Of a stretch of 64,000 bases of DNA, positions 22,782 through 34,768 are shown piece by piece. This DNA comes from Agroathelia rolfsii (lineage: Eukaryota > Basidiomycota > Agaricomycetes > Amylocorticiales > Amylocorticiaceae), in NCBI GenBank assembly GCA_018343915.1, contig JABRWF010000007.1:682001-746000 (forward strand). Direction: 5' to 3'. Both the position numbers and the translations under genes were made by a program. Below the pieces are notes generated by a model, which was given only the letters and a program-made list of their open reading frames with translations, searched no databases and had not been told where the DNA came from. Numbering within the stretch: position 1 is the first letter of the stretch; every line of letters begins with the position of its first letter.

Positions 22782-25700
22782 TTAGAAGAGACCGACGACT
22801 CTGCCGGTTTCCTCGTCCAAACCGACCTCCCAGAAACCTAGAAATGGAAAGATAATCAGAAAAAACAAACAAACAGATCAACTGGGGTACGTAGTAAAAC
22901 GAGAGTGTATACCTGGACGTGTGCCCAAACCAGGCATAGTCTGCATGTCGCCCAGAATAGGGTACAAGAAGCCCGCACCCGCTGAGAGACGCACAGAGCG
23001 GATGGGGATCGTGAATCCGGTCGGAACGCCCTTAAGCTTGGGGTCATGCGAGAACGAGTATTGCGTCTTTGCCATACATACTATAAGTGGTTCATGTCAG
23101 ATCAACGACCCGAGCTTTCACAAAATGAAATAAAATACTACGCACTGGGGAGATGGCCATAACCCTGACGCGTATATGTCTCGATCTGCGTGGCCGCTTC
23201 CTCGCTGAGGGTAATCTCATCGGCACCATAGATTTCCTTACAAATGATCGAGATCTTCTCCGTGATAGGCAGCTCGACATCGTATAGGTACTTAAAATTG
23301 GACTCGCCCTCACACGTTTCAATTAGCGCCTCGGCGAGCTCACGCGCGCCGGCGCCGCCTTCGGCCCAGTGGTTGCTCACGACTGCAGCGTCCGCACCTC
23401 CCTCGAGAGCTTCCGCCTTGACAAGGTCCAGCTCGGCCTGGGTATCCGATCTACATGTACAAGGGTCTCAGACGTTAAAAGATAAGCCAAATACAGACAA
23501 CGAAAACACACATACGCAAACTGATTAATAGCGACGATAACCTTGATCCCAAACTTGCGCGAGTTTTGGATATGCTTCACCAGATTCTTACACCCTTCTT
23601 TGAGCGTGACGAGGTCCTCCTTTGTGTACGTATCCGCCAGCGGCTTCCCAGGCGTGACCTCTGGGCCCCCACCATGCATCTTGAGCGCGCGCGTGGTGGC
23701 GACAATAACGGTTGCGTCCGGCTTCAGCCCAGAGACACGGCATTTGATGTTGCAGAACTTCTCCATGCCCATGTCGGCGCCGAAGCCGCCCTCGGTGAGA
23801 ACGTAGCCGACGCGCTCCGGACCGTCTCCCTCCTCCGTGCCCGCGAGCTTGAGTGCGACGCGGTCAGCGAGGATGGATGAGTTGCCATGTGCGATATTGG
23901 CGAAGGGGCCAGCGTGCACAAACACGGGTGTGCCCTGTCACAGAAAAAAAAAATAGAACAAACTGTCAGTTTCAAAGTATCCATTCACTCTTGTAAATAC
24001 AGACATACCTCGAGCGTCTGCATCAAATTTGGCTTAATGGCATCTTTCATCAACACCGCCAGCGCGCCTCCAACACCCACATCGTCTGCCGTAACCGCGT
24101 CGCCTGACTTACTCGTCGCAACGACCATATTGCCCAGCCGCTCGCGCATATCCTTCAAATCCGTCGTGAGCGCCAGCACGGCCATCACCTCGCTTGCCAC
24201 GGCAATATCAAAACCCGTCTGGCGCGCATGGCCCTTCTCGGTGTCCGCCTGGCCGACGGTTATCTGTCGCAGGAACCGGTCGTTCGTGTCCATCACACGG
24301 TTCCAGGTGATCGTCGACGGCTCGACATCGAGGCGCGCAAAGCGCGTAATTTCCTCCGGCGTGAGCTCGTTCGGGTCCGTCTTGTCGATCCCGAGCTTGC
24401 GCAGGCGCTTGAACATGAGAGGGGCGAACTCGCGTTTGCCTTTCTTGGTAGGCACAAGGCGGCTGTACAGGGCCTAGAAAAGGATCAACATATGCCTTGA
24501 GCTATATTTTATTTTGTATACCTTGTCAGATTGGGTGGCCTCGTGGAACATGCGAGCATCCAAAGCAGCAGCTATGTAGTACATGATTAAATTCAATAAT
24601 CCTTTCGTTTAGCGCATATACTCACCTAGCAAGTTGTTGGCTGCCGTAACGGCGTGGATATCACCAGTAAGGTGCAGGTTGAACTAGTTGAACACATATT
24701 ATTTTAAAAGACCAGGGGAATTGATGAAAAAGAACTGACCTCGTCCATGGGAATGACCTGAGAGTATCCGCCACCAGCGGCTCCACCCTTGATGCCAAAA
24801 GTAGGACCCTGACTGGGCTGACGGACACACGCAAACGCGGGACGTCCAAGGTGGGCGCCGAGAGCCTGAGCCAAACCGATCGTAGTAGTCGACTTGCCCT
24901 CGCCAAGAGGAGTGGGAGTGATACTATAAATCAACCAACGTCAGGGAAATGCAAATGGCCGATATGATGAGGAAAGCCACCTACCCAGAGATAACCACAT
25001 ATTTCCCATCCTTGCGATGGGCCAGCCTATCCAGGATGCTCAACTCGACCTTGGCCTTGTACTTGCCATAGCTCTCCAGTTCATCGGGCGTGATTCCAAT
25101 CTCGGTCGCGAGCTGCGCCACGGGCTTGGGCGTCTGCGCCATCGCAATCTCGATATCGCTCGGGACCTTGGGAAGGATGTTGAGTGGTAGCGGTTTGATT
25201 TTGCGCGATCGCTCGGCCTCGAACAGGCGTTCGGCTGACACGAGCGTGTTGGACATGAGCATGGCGACTGTCATGGGGCCCACACCACCGGGGACGGGTG
25301 TCAGATGCGAGGCGACCTCGGATACGGAAGAGAATTCGACGTCGCCTACAAGGCGGTGGCCGGATTTCTTAGTGTCATCTGGAAGAGAAGGACGTGAATC
25401 AGTTATGGATATACGAGAAGAATCTCCTGAGTGAAGAAGAATTACCCGCAACATAGTTGATGCCTACATCAATCACAACTGCGCCGGGTTTCAGCCAGGA
25501 GCCCTTGACAAACTCGGGTTTTCCGATGGCAGCCACGAGAATATCCGCTTGTTTGATCTGAGATATTATTAACGTTGCAAGAAGAAGGGGAATAAACGAT
25601 TAGAGTGTGCGCTATTTGACGAAGCATAGGTCGGCCGATGAAAAAGGGCCCGGAGAAACTCTTACAATTTCCTTCAAGTCTTTGGTGCGACTATGGCAGA

Positions 25701-26548
25701 TGGTCACTGTCGCGTCGCGGTTCTTGAGCAGAGACGCGACGGGGCTGCCAACGATATCACTACGACCAAGTACGACGGCATTAGCGCCCGAGATCGGGAC
25801 GCCAGTAGACTCGATCAGATGGATAACACCAGCAGGGGTGCAGGGCGTAAAGAGGGGATCACAAGCACGAGAAGAGAGATGACCAATGTTGTATGCATGA
25901 AAGCTGTATAGGTACACGGCCGCAAGAGATAGATCAGTGGGAGGTAAGAATGCACGTGCCAAGAGCCATCATCGTACCCGTCGACATCCTTGTTGGGGCT
26001 CACGGCCTCCGTCACGGCGCGCTCGCCCTCGGGGCCAACGTGTTCACCAAGGGGAAGCTGGACGAGGATACCACTGACGGATGGATCATCGTTGAGCTTC
26101 TTCACATGGACGGCAATCTCTTCCGCGGTGGCCTCTGCAGGCAATTGGAGATGCTGGAAGGCGATGCCAACCTCCTCTGCAGCCTTTTTCTTCATGCGCA
26201 CATACGCACTCGAGTCCGGGCGTGCACCAGCCTGGATAATGGCTAGCTGGGGCCTGAAGCGGGGGTGAGTGGCCCGCAGCTGTTCGATGCGCTCTGCGAC
26301 GCCATCTCTGATAGATCTATGGACATATAGGTTGTTTTATATCGACAGATACAATAAAAAATAAAAAGAGAGATTACTCACTGTGCGACGGTGGTGCCGT
26401 CGATGAGCTGGGCTACATGAGAAGACGATGCCATCTGGCGACAGAAAGGATGGAGGACGAGATGGTGGTGGTTCAGACGCCCAAGAGAGCGCGTGCTGAT
26501 AGCAGCGGCCGCACTGATAGCAACACGCCCTGCCATGCACATGCCCAT
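22782..26548 (-). CDS. ADE3/MIS1-like: C1-tetrahydrofolate synthase (trifunctional)
   Basis: Thirteen exons in coding order: 26382-26548, 25978-26316, 25666-25903, 25446-25557, 24985-25378, 24740-24923, 24626-24683, 24522-24571, 24009-24473, 23516-23934, 23146-23450, 22913-23080 and 22782-22837. All phases agree; the product is 984 residues, close to the family's usual 940-980. The N-terminal third is methylene-THF dehydrogenase/cyclohydrolase: [24 protein letters not shown] and [13 protein letters not shown]. The rest is 10-formyl-THF synthetase: [12 protein letters not shown] (ATP loop), [20 protein letters not shown], and the C-terminus with RTERM-free [20 protein letters not shown]. It interconverts one-carbon folates for purine, thymidylate and Met synthesis. 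The first Met precedes a 38-residue basic, Ala-rich leader; a second in-frame Met at 26434 begins the conserved protein. Confidence 0.96.
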
Positions 26549-27010
26549 TTTTAGTGGGGATTTTTTGGTCTTTTCTCCCACTGCCCTTTTTTCACGCTGG
26601 ACTCGCGTACAGTCGTGCAGTATGACGGGAGATGCTAAAAAGTTGCAGCCCTTTTATGCTGCAATAAATGACTCAACTCTCTTTTCCCTCCTTCCACGGC
26701 CGACGGGAAATTTGTGGGGGAAATTGCTGGCAAGAAAAATGAACATAAAATTATAACGATAAATGTCTGCGAGGTTTTTTATTATGTCAGCAGCTAGTGC
26801 TTCGGAAGAACCCGGGTTATCTTCCGCAAGAACCCCAGGCGCGGCTTCTCTCTGTCCATCGAAATATTTTGCTTCCGGTGGGATTCGGTCTTCGTCCGAC
26901 GCAAGTCAAGCGGCTCAGCTCATACCAGCACTTGCTCGTTCACCACCACCTCTTCTTCCTCACGTCTTTGACACGACCTCCTCCTCCTTGCAGACCCTAG
27001 ACTCTGTATC
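26549..27010. promoter_or_regulatory. Divergent promoter of C1-THF synthase and GrpE genes
   Basis: 462 bp separate the two start codons. The region must drive transcription both ways, or two abutting promoters. No TATA box is evident beside either start. The small open frames overlapping it are not supported. Confidence 0.6.
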
Positions 27011-27826
27011 ATGTCCGCCATCCAAATGCTCAGGTCGTGCTCCTCCTCCTTCTCGTCCAGGTCTGCGCGTAACGCCGCGTTTGCCGTCCGCCGCCAAGGC
27101 GCAAGCAGGCGGCTCGCTCTCAGCGGCGCACGCTCGTACTCGGACACGCCCAAAACAGAAGAGGGCCAGTCATCCTCTGAGCCTGGAAAGACAGAGTCTG
27201 CTGCCAAGGAGGCAGAACAACAGCCTTCGCCAGACGCTGAAAAGCTAAAGGCAAAAGAGGCCGAAATTGCTGACTTGACGGTAAATTTCTTTGAAAATAT
27301 TCGTCGTATTTAGTTTTCTAACTTAACACAATGTACTCAGAGCCGGCTACGTTACCAACAAGCCGACTTCCTCAACCTCCAGCGCAACGCCGCGCGGGAG
27401 AAGGAGCAGCAACGTGACTTTGCCATCACCAAGTTCGCCACCGACCTGCTCGAGACGGCCGACGTGCTCAACCTGGCGCTCAAGTCGATACCCAAGGAGG
27501 CCCTTGCCTCCGCCGCTGAGTCGTCATCGTCATCAACCCCGGCAGGTGGCAAGACACCAAAATCTGCAGAGCAGTACCTGCGCGACCTCTACACGGGCGT
27601 CGAGCTAACCCAACGACAGTTGCAGCAGACGCTGTTCAAATACCAGGTCAAGTCCTTTGACCCTACGGGCGACAAATTCGACCCGAACATGCATGAGGCG
27701 CTCTACCAGGCGCCGATACCGGGCAAGGAGCCCGGTACCGTCATCGACTGCCAAAAGATCGGGTACATGATCAAGGACCGCGTCTTGCGCGCAGCCCAGG
27801 TCGGCGTGGCCCAGGAAACTTCATGA
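27011..27826 (+). CDS. mge1: Mitochondrial GrpE-like co-chaperone
   Basis: Exons 27011-27280 and 27341-27826 join in frame to 251 residues. The first 45 residues are rich in Arg and Ser with no acidic residues, a mitochondrial targeting signal. A low-complexity linker and then a coiled coil (AEKLKAKEAEIADLTSRL) follow, with the GrpE core RYQQADFLNLQRNAAREKE, the ETADVLNLAL helix, GVELTQRQLQQTL, and the end PGTVIDCQKIGYMIKDRVL plus RAAQVGVAQ. GrpE releases ADP from mitochondrial Hsp70 during protein import and folding in the matrix. A Ser run (SSSSS) before the YLRDLYTGVE helix is unusual but typical of a flexible insert. Confidence 0.95.
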
Positions 27827-28135
27827 TGATATGATGATTCCCCAACGTATACATATAGTCCGGGAGGTACATGCGGAAAGGATGTAACCGTCGTTTTTTC
27901 ATCTTCATGTGTGGAATTTCATCGCTATTATTCATTTTCGTCTTTTATCTCTTGTATTATGTGCGCGTGCGTGGATTGTTAGATGAGTGGGGGGTAGTCG
28001 TTCATTATTCATTAATTAGCTTATAATCCTCGAGGGTGGGAAGGAGCGTAGTAGGACCTGTCTCTTCCACTTTTTGTTTTAGATATATAGTACCGCAGGT
28101 GTCCACCGTTTGTTCCTCTTGCTCTCTAATATCAT
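27827..28135. other. Short convergent intergenic region
   Basis: 309 bp hold the 3' ends of the GrpE and PheRS genes. T-rich stretches are present and no gene is seen. Confidence 0.6.
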
Positions 28136-29660
28136 TTACCGAATCTCGACTCCAAACTGGCTTTGCAAGCGTGAAATAATGCTGGCTTGAATCTTGTTGA
28201 TCTCCTCTCCAGTAAGAGACCTAAGAAAAGAAAATCGATCAATATGTAAATTCAGAAAGTTTTAGACAAGCTATTTACCTGTCCATGGACTGATACTCAA
28301 TCCTATATGTTACGCTGGCACGTTGTGTTTTGGGGTGCACAAAAGCATCAACCTAGGGTACGTCAATTTCAAAAAGCATACCTTGAATAGAATTCAGACT
28401 ATGCCCACCTGCTTCACGTCCTGGGCGAGATCACCAGCAATATCGCGCACCGTATCGCAGAAGTCATTAGGATGCACCGGATCGCCATTCTGCGGCATCC
28501 AGAAGCTGATATCGCGCGGTGCGGCGGGATATTTCGAGTATGGCTTAAACTTTGTGATCTTGCCCGCTTCAAACTGGGACAGGAATCGTGGGTCCTCGGA
28601 CCAGAAGAGACGAATGTCTGGAATAGAGTATAATATCATGGCAATACGCTCAAGGCCGAGACCGAATGCCCATCCAATCTTGTTCGATACGTCTTAAAGA
28701 GGAGGGGAAGAAGGTCATGGCATTAGGTGATAAGAACTCAAAACAAGCATAAAATAATAAAATCAACATACTAGCCCTGTCCAACGTGCTCTGGTTAACC
28801 ACGCCGCACCCCAAAATCTCCAACCACTTCCCACCAAAGAAAACCTCGACCTCAAAGCTTGGGCTCGTGAACGGGAAATAGGCTTCGATCCATCTCACGC
28901 GGAGCGGACTCTCGCGCTTCGAGTCCGCACCAAACAGCTTAAACATTAGCCCGTTGAGCGTATGCTTCAAATTCGCCGCTACGAGCGCAGCATGCGCCGG
29001 GTCGTGCGTCGCCTGCGCTGGGTTGGTCTCCGGCGACACATGCGGCACGTCCTCGATCACGATGTCCGTCCGCGCGAGCTGCGACTCCCACCGGCTGTTC
29101 TCCTCGTACAGCGCCTGCATGCTACGCGCATCATTCCCGAATATTCGCGCACCCTCCATCTGGTGGAAGACGGGGTAGTGGCTCGCGTCGATCTCGTCGC
29201 GGCGGTAGACATCCGCCGTGAGGAGGAACTTCTCCTCCCCCTTTGCAAACGTCTCCACCTCGTGCGCCGACGTGTGCGTGCGCAGCATAAGGTCTTTGTT
29301 GATGTAGTAGCTGTCCGAGCGTGCGCGGCCAGGGTGGTCAGCCGGGAACGAGAGCTCGTCGAAGTTCTTGTACGGTGTCACCAGCGGCGAGAGCGAGGAG
29401 AGGTGCGCAAAGTCCGGGTAGTGCGACTCGACGAGGCCACGCAGGGTGGCAATGGGGTGGCCCGGCTTGCGGTGCAGCTGTAAAGGAATTTTGGCGTTGA
29501 TGGACCCGGGCAGATTCATCATCTCGTCCGTCGCATAGTCGCGCCCCGCGATGCGTACGGTCGATGGTGCGGCCTGGGAGGCATGGCTTGAGGAGGATAT
29601 GAAGCGGCGTGCTACATGCCGCAAGGAGGGTGCCCGTAGTGGCCTCAGATACAGTAACAT
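28136..29660 (-). CDS. MSF1-like: Mitochondrial phenylalanyl-tRNA synthetase
   Basis: Exons 28772-29660, 28409-28692, 28279-28352 and 28136-28220 encode 443 residues, the expected size for the monomeric organellar enzyme. I took the ATG at 29660; a longer frame would need a TTG start. The N-terminus [20 protein letters not shown] is a targeting signal. The class II core shows HTSAHEVE (motif around the Phe/ATP site), [36 protein letters not shown] and [15 protein letters not shown] (motif 3). The C-terminal domain ([24 protein letters not shown]) is the FDX-ACB tRNA-binding fold. It attaches Phe to mitochondrial tRNA. Confidence 0.96.
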
Positions 29661-29894
29661 GGAGCAAGACAAAGCAGAGAATTAGAGCAGTTGCAATACT
29701 GCTTCGAATATATGCAACACAGTGTTATAAGTAGAAGTACTTTATAGCAGCCGGATTATTAGCGCGTCAATTTACGACTCCGGAATGCACGCGGTCACGG
29801 GACCAAAAACATTGCCGCAAAAAATAAGGAGTAATTTATTACAGTATACATGTAGTTAAAAAGAAGATGTGTAGTGCAACGTACATAAAAACAA

Positions 29895-32474
29895 TTACGA
29901 AGGATGCTGAGTGTCCAAAGGGATTGATGCGATGAGCTGTATGGCAGGCTGTAAATGTGTCCATATGGATTGATAAATAGAAGGATCAAGTGAAGTAGAG
30001 TCAATTAGTTCTTGCTGGGAGGAATTCAAGAGTGGTATGACTTCTAGCTTGAAAACGTTATGAATGGCATGCGAACAAAGCTCCTTGACAAGATCATCCG
30101 ACAGAGCCAATGGAGGACTAGGTTCCTGTAGTAGCTGCTGTACTTGGGATGCAATGTTAGAGCCCTCTTTCCTCTTTGCCCGAGCTCGCAGTCGTTCGAT
30201 TCTCTCCTTGATCTATAGAATATTTAGTAAAAAAAAAAATTCTTATTGAAATAACTAACGTACGCACATTGTTCTGTTTCTCCATTATTGTCGCTTGTTC
30301 CTCCTGGAGCTGTTGAAGAGTCTCAGAGTTTTGCTTTCTCAACTCATCGAATTCAAATGTTTGCCTAATGGCAGGGGCCAGTTTCTCTCGTAACGCCGCA
30401 ACCGTGTTCTTCGCTTCCACGAGCGGAGGTTGCGGCAGGTTACTAATGTCATAAGTGTCCTGCGCTAATAGCTGTTGCACAACCTCTCTCTCCTCCAAGG
30501 AAACACCACCCGAGACAGGCATATCGTTGATATACTCGTTTAACCGTTCCTCAGCCAGCTGATATCGTGCCCTTGCATGGGGAGGCAGCATGAGCTCCGG
30601 CGATTCCCTAGAATCGGGACTCTCGCTCTCGTGCGCCTTACGCACAGGACGCGTCACTGAATGTATTAATGAATTGACCTTCTCAACCCAATCCTTCAGC
30701 TCAAGAACAAAAGACCCCATCTCCTGTCTCCCTTGATCAAGATCAAGATCGGGCCAGTCCGCTAGTGGAACTTTGGATATCCTAGCTTGCAATGTACGCA
30801 GCTTATCCGATTTATCCGGGATGTCTTTTCGTCGGCGAGCGTTGTCAAGTTCCTGCCTGGCAGCCAAGCCGGGATGGGAATGCTCTTCGGACAAGCCACT
30901 CCTTCGTAAGCCATCTTGAGCAGCCTCGTAGTATTCTCTCTGCCTTTTGAGATACAAGACGCGAACGATTTCTCTAACGGTAATTTAGATGTCATATGCC
31001 AAGATCAATTTGTCTTTTCTTGAGCCTTAAAATTAAACGTTTTGCTCACTTGAACAAGGCATTCCAAGCTTGATGCCGGCCAATCAGTGTCGTTGGCCTG
31101 TTATATAGCAGGTCCATATAATCTGGGTTTTCCGGCGATGTAGCTGACTCGGGCATGGACGACTCGGAGCGCGGGCCTCGAACTCGAATGACAGTGTCTC
31201 TGGTGTCGATCGCCAATGACGGTGGCTTTGCGTGCGTCATTGTCGGTGTTGAAGGTGCTGGAGAAGAGGGGGTACGTGTGCGGGACTTTTGTATTAGTGG
31301 GATGGATCTCCTTGCTTGAGATACGTCCTGCGTAAGACTTGATGTGCTATCCAGGGTTGAGGAGACGCTAAGAGTGCTGCCGTCTGTAATGTCACTGCTG
31401 GCAGCAGCGCTCTCTGATTGAATAGTATTGGCGGATGTAACCGGTTGTGATACAGAAGCTGTGCTGGTCGTCGGTTTGGTAGCATATTCTATTGCTTTGT
31501 TCTGTGATAAGGGCGAGTGTACAGATAGACTTTGGTCGCTATTCCTACCGGCTTGTCGCTTGGGAGTAGTTGAGGGTTTACTTTCTTCAGTCTTCGAACT
31601 CTTGCCCCATCCTTGATCGCCTTTAGAAGCGGACCTCCATCCAGCATCACCGGTAGCAGACCCCCACCCGCCTTCACCAGCAGTTGATGGCCACTGACTT
31701 CCGTCTGTACTAGAGCCCCAGCCGCCGCCGTCAGTAGTAGATCCCCAGCCACCATCAGTAGCACCAGTCGCAGAGCCTCTACCACTATCAGCTGTAGATA
31801 TCCCCCAGCTGCCACTGTCAGCAGTAAACCCCCATCCATTACCGGCAGAGGTAGATTCCCACCCATCACCACCAGATGCAGATCCACTCGCCCATGCGCC
31901 CAAGGCCTCAGATGTCTCTTTATCGCTATCACCGCTCCCCCAGCCCAATTCACTACTGGCAGGCGCCTTGGTCCCCTTCGGGAGATCTGTCGATGAGCCC
32001 CAGTGACGAGAAGCGCCCCCACCCCCGTTATTAGCACCCGACTCAGATCTCCGACTCCACGAGTTTGCTGCATCCGCGTGGCTTTTAGCGTGGTGTGAAG
32101 GAGAAGACGAAGACGGCGGCGGTGGAGGCGGACGACCCCACGACGAGTCTGTTGAGTCGTACGAACGATACTTGCCAGAGGAGTACTTGCTACTGCTGCT
32201 GCCAGCGCTACGTGGGGGTGGCTCATGCTGCCAATAGCTCCTCCTCTCCGCGTAATCCCAACCTGGGCTGTCGGGATGGACGTAGCTGCATTTGCCTGCC
32301 CACTTATTGTAGCATCCTCGAGCGTTTAGAGGTAGACCGTCATCGTCGTAATACTGGGAAATCGAGATGCGAGAGGGTGAAAGAAACGTATTAATTTTAT
32401 GGTGCAACAAGCCAGCTGGGGAGAATCAGGGGAATGAGGGTTTTCACCTTGCATTTAATAGTTGAAGGGGGCAT
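29895..32474 (-). CDS. CCCH zinc-finger protein with GW/WG repeats
   Basis: Exons 32448-32474, 31050-32353, 30268-30973 and 29895-30212 give 784 residues. The tiny first exon (MPPSTIKCK) supplies the first Cys of a C8-x14-C23-x7-C31-x3-H35 finger, which supports this start. After a Ser/Pro-rich segment comes a tract of about 130 residues (about positions 130-260) packed with Trp-Gly and Gly-Trp pairs, such as GGWGSTTDGGGWGSSTDG. A Ser/Thr-rich linker and a C-terminal half with several predicted helices (RVLYLKRQREYYEAA; LRARAKRKEG) follow. CCCH fingers usually bind RNA, and GW/WG tracts in other proteins dock Argonaute or CCR4-NOT. A role in RNA silencing or decay is therefore reasonable but unproven. 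The C-terminal half is probably a conserved fungal domain I cannot name. Confidence 0.85.
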
Positions 32475-33228
32475 AGTGGCCGCGGACAAATCGCCTGTGG
32501 AGATGATAGACGCCCACTGCGCTTTGGAAGTCGGTTTTTTGGTGATTTTAGTCGGCGGCGTTGTGCCTAAGATGCAAGGTCTGGCAATTGTCGAGAATTT
32601 ATTTTGCTTATCCGCTTGATAATGAAAGTGCTGCGGAATACTGGCGAGGACACCTTTCTGCAAGGGGAAAATCCAGGGAGGACTCGGATTGTCGAGGTCT
32701 TGTGTACCTTCAGTCAGATCATCGAATAATAATAATAGTGAATCAAAGCAGCCGCTTTACGTAATCAAGCACTCTCAAACGACAAAAGAGAATCCCATGC
32801 ATTTTTTTTTTTTTGGATATATTTTCCAATCCATAAATATTTCGTTCGACCCAAAAGTTGTGGGACAACAAACGGATATCCCTAATATAATGACTACAAT
32901 AAAACCGTATCATGGAAACTTCAGGTCATCACAGCATAAAGGAGGTGAGAGTAAGCTACGTAGTTAGATACTAGCCAATGTCCATTCATCCATCCACGGT
33001 CGTGTCTAGGTGAGGAAAAGACGAGGGGAAAGTCGTGAACCACCAATCATCATCAAGACGATGGTAAAAGTGGAGTGGGGTTAGATGTACACGATTGAGG
33101 ATGAGTTGAATGAAAAATGTTCGTAAGTATTTGTAAGTAAATGAAGGATACAAAAAAAGAGCGAAGAGATGGAAGGGGGGAGCGCAGGAGGAGCAGAGTA
33201 TAAGTCACGTCACAAGAAACAACACAAA
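32475..33228. other. Intergenic region upstream of the CCCH gene
   Basis: It contains the CCCH promoter side and the 3' region of the minus-strand membrane-protein gene. A poly-T run lies near 32803-32814. No gene is supportable; open frames here are short and unlike any family. Confidence 0.5.
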
Positions 33229-34768
33229 TCACCATCCGCCGAACCACCTATTGGGCGGTCGCGGCACACGACCATGCACCTCTTCGTATTCTTCCTCGAT
33301 GAAATCATCTTCTTCGCCATAGTCTTCCACAACTGTCTCGACAGCCGTCGTCCTGGGAATAAAGGACGAAGACGTCGACGAATGGCCTTCAGGAGCAGGC
33401 TTGGCAATGCGGCGGGTACCAGCAGGAGGCGGCACCGTAACCGTGGATGCAGGAAGAGTTTCAGTGTGGATGACAGTGTGGATCTCAATGGCAGGCACGG
33501 GAGGTGGAGGAGGAACGGGGGGCATTGGAGGAGGCATTGGAGGGAGTGCCTAGAGGGGAGAGTAGACGTCAGCTTTTCATTCATGAATTGAAGGGATAGA
33601 TAGGGAGATAAGCTATAAGTAGCTGGCTTTCAACCACTTCGAAAGTCACGTGAACTCCGGCATGATCGTATGAAAACGCCGGAACGCGGTCACGCATGCG
33701 AACGCGGTCATTAATGTTCAACGCGACTTCGTGATTGAAAGCCAGCTACACGAGACAAGGGGGACGAGCGATATAAACGACGACACCGTTGGTCCCCCAA
33801 GCCCGGGACGGATGACGTGGCGGGAGTATGATACGGACGGGAGACAAACGGTGAATTGGGCTGCTATGTGACAGTGTCGGATACTCATGCTCGTCCTCCC
33901 TCGTCTCAGAGCTCGGAGCGGCGCGTAGGGGGGCTCGGGGGAGGAGGCGGCGGTACCTTCAATTTGCGTTTTTGGCCAGCAGCCACTGGCGGGGGTGGTG
34001 GAATAGGGACAGGCTGAACAGGAATGGGCTGCTCATAGACATATTCCTCCTCGTAGGTTTGGGGTTCAGCGTTACCAAGGGCGCTAGACGATAGATGAGT
34101 AAAAAGGATGCAACCAAGATAAATTAAGATACATACACAAGCTGTTCCATGATCCAAGATTCGCGGCGAGAGGCATCATGCTCACGACGATTGACAGTTT
34201 CCTCACGCTTGCTGATCTCGCGTTCGCGTTCAGCCATACGGAGTTCACGTTCAATGATGTCGTCGGCACGGGCACCAGCTTCTTTCCACCAGTTAGGAGG
34301 AACAAGGGCTTCTTCCTTGACGACTTCCTTGATGATTGTCTGAGGAGGTTCGGGAGGTGGACAGATAGGGCAAGCGATGGGAGGAGGAGGAGCAGGCGCA
34401 TTTTGAATGACACCACCAGGGGCACCGGCCAAAAGTTCAGCTTCACGGCGGGCGACTTCCGCCTCACGGACCGCGACAGCGGTCTCACGAGCAATGAGCT
34501 GTTGAGCACGTTTGGGGTTGAAAATACTGAGGACACCATTAGGCGTGGCAGGGTCATCGGGGTTAGCATTTGCGGCTCCACTACCAAAACCCCCAGCGGG
34601 CATGGACAACATTACGGCCAAGACAGCAAGGATGAGAGAGAGAACGAGGAGAAGTGTGGTGGACGAGATAGTCCTGTGATGGTGATGGGATGAAGAGGAT
34701 GTACGATGGCGGCGCTCACGCTCACGGTCGTAGTCGCGGTCATGATGGGAGGAAGAGGGTTGGGCCAT
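33229..34768 (-). CDS. Single-pass membrane protein with coiled coil and Pro-rich tail
   Basis: Proposed exons 34137-34768, 33957-34083 and 33229-33549 give 359 residues with matching phases. The N-terminus is Ser, His and Arg rich (HHDRDYDRERERRHR), followed by one membrane helix (TTLLLVLSLILAVLAVML). Next is a helical Ala/Arg/Glu-rich region (QQLIARETAVAVREAEVARR) interrupted by PPPPIACPICPPPEPP, a second Glu/Arg-rich helix, and a tail with poly-Pro blocks and the acidic segment EEDDFIEEEYEEVHG. The second intron is long (407 nt) and contains a 131-bp inverted-repeat element. If it is retained, the protein stops earlier, at 33906, after PTRRSEL. No family is recognised. Confidence 0.7.
33619..33749. 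mobile_element. MITE-like inverted-repeat element
   Basis: 131 bp are bounded by perfect 15-bp terminal inverted repeats (GTAGCTGGCTTTCAA and its complement), continuing imperfectly inward. The interior repeats GAACGCGGTCA twice. No clear TSD is seen. It lies in the presumed second intron of the membrane-protein gene. Confidence 0.65.

Noticed and set aside
28954..29483. Plus-strand frames opposite the PheRS exon
   Set aside because: Arg/Val-rich antisense shadow of a GC-rich conserved exon.
31489..32226. 245-codon minus-strand frame overlapping the CCCH gene
   Set aside because: Out-of-frame shadow of the GW-repeat exon with no family resemblance.
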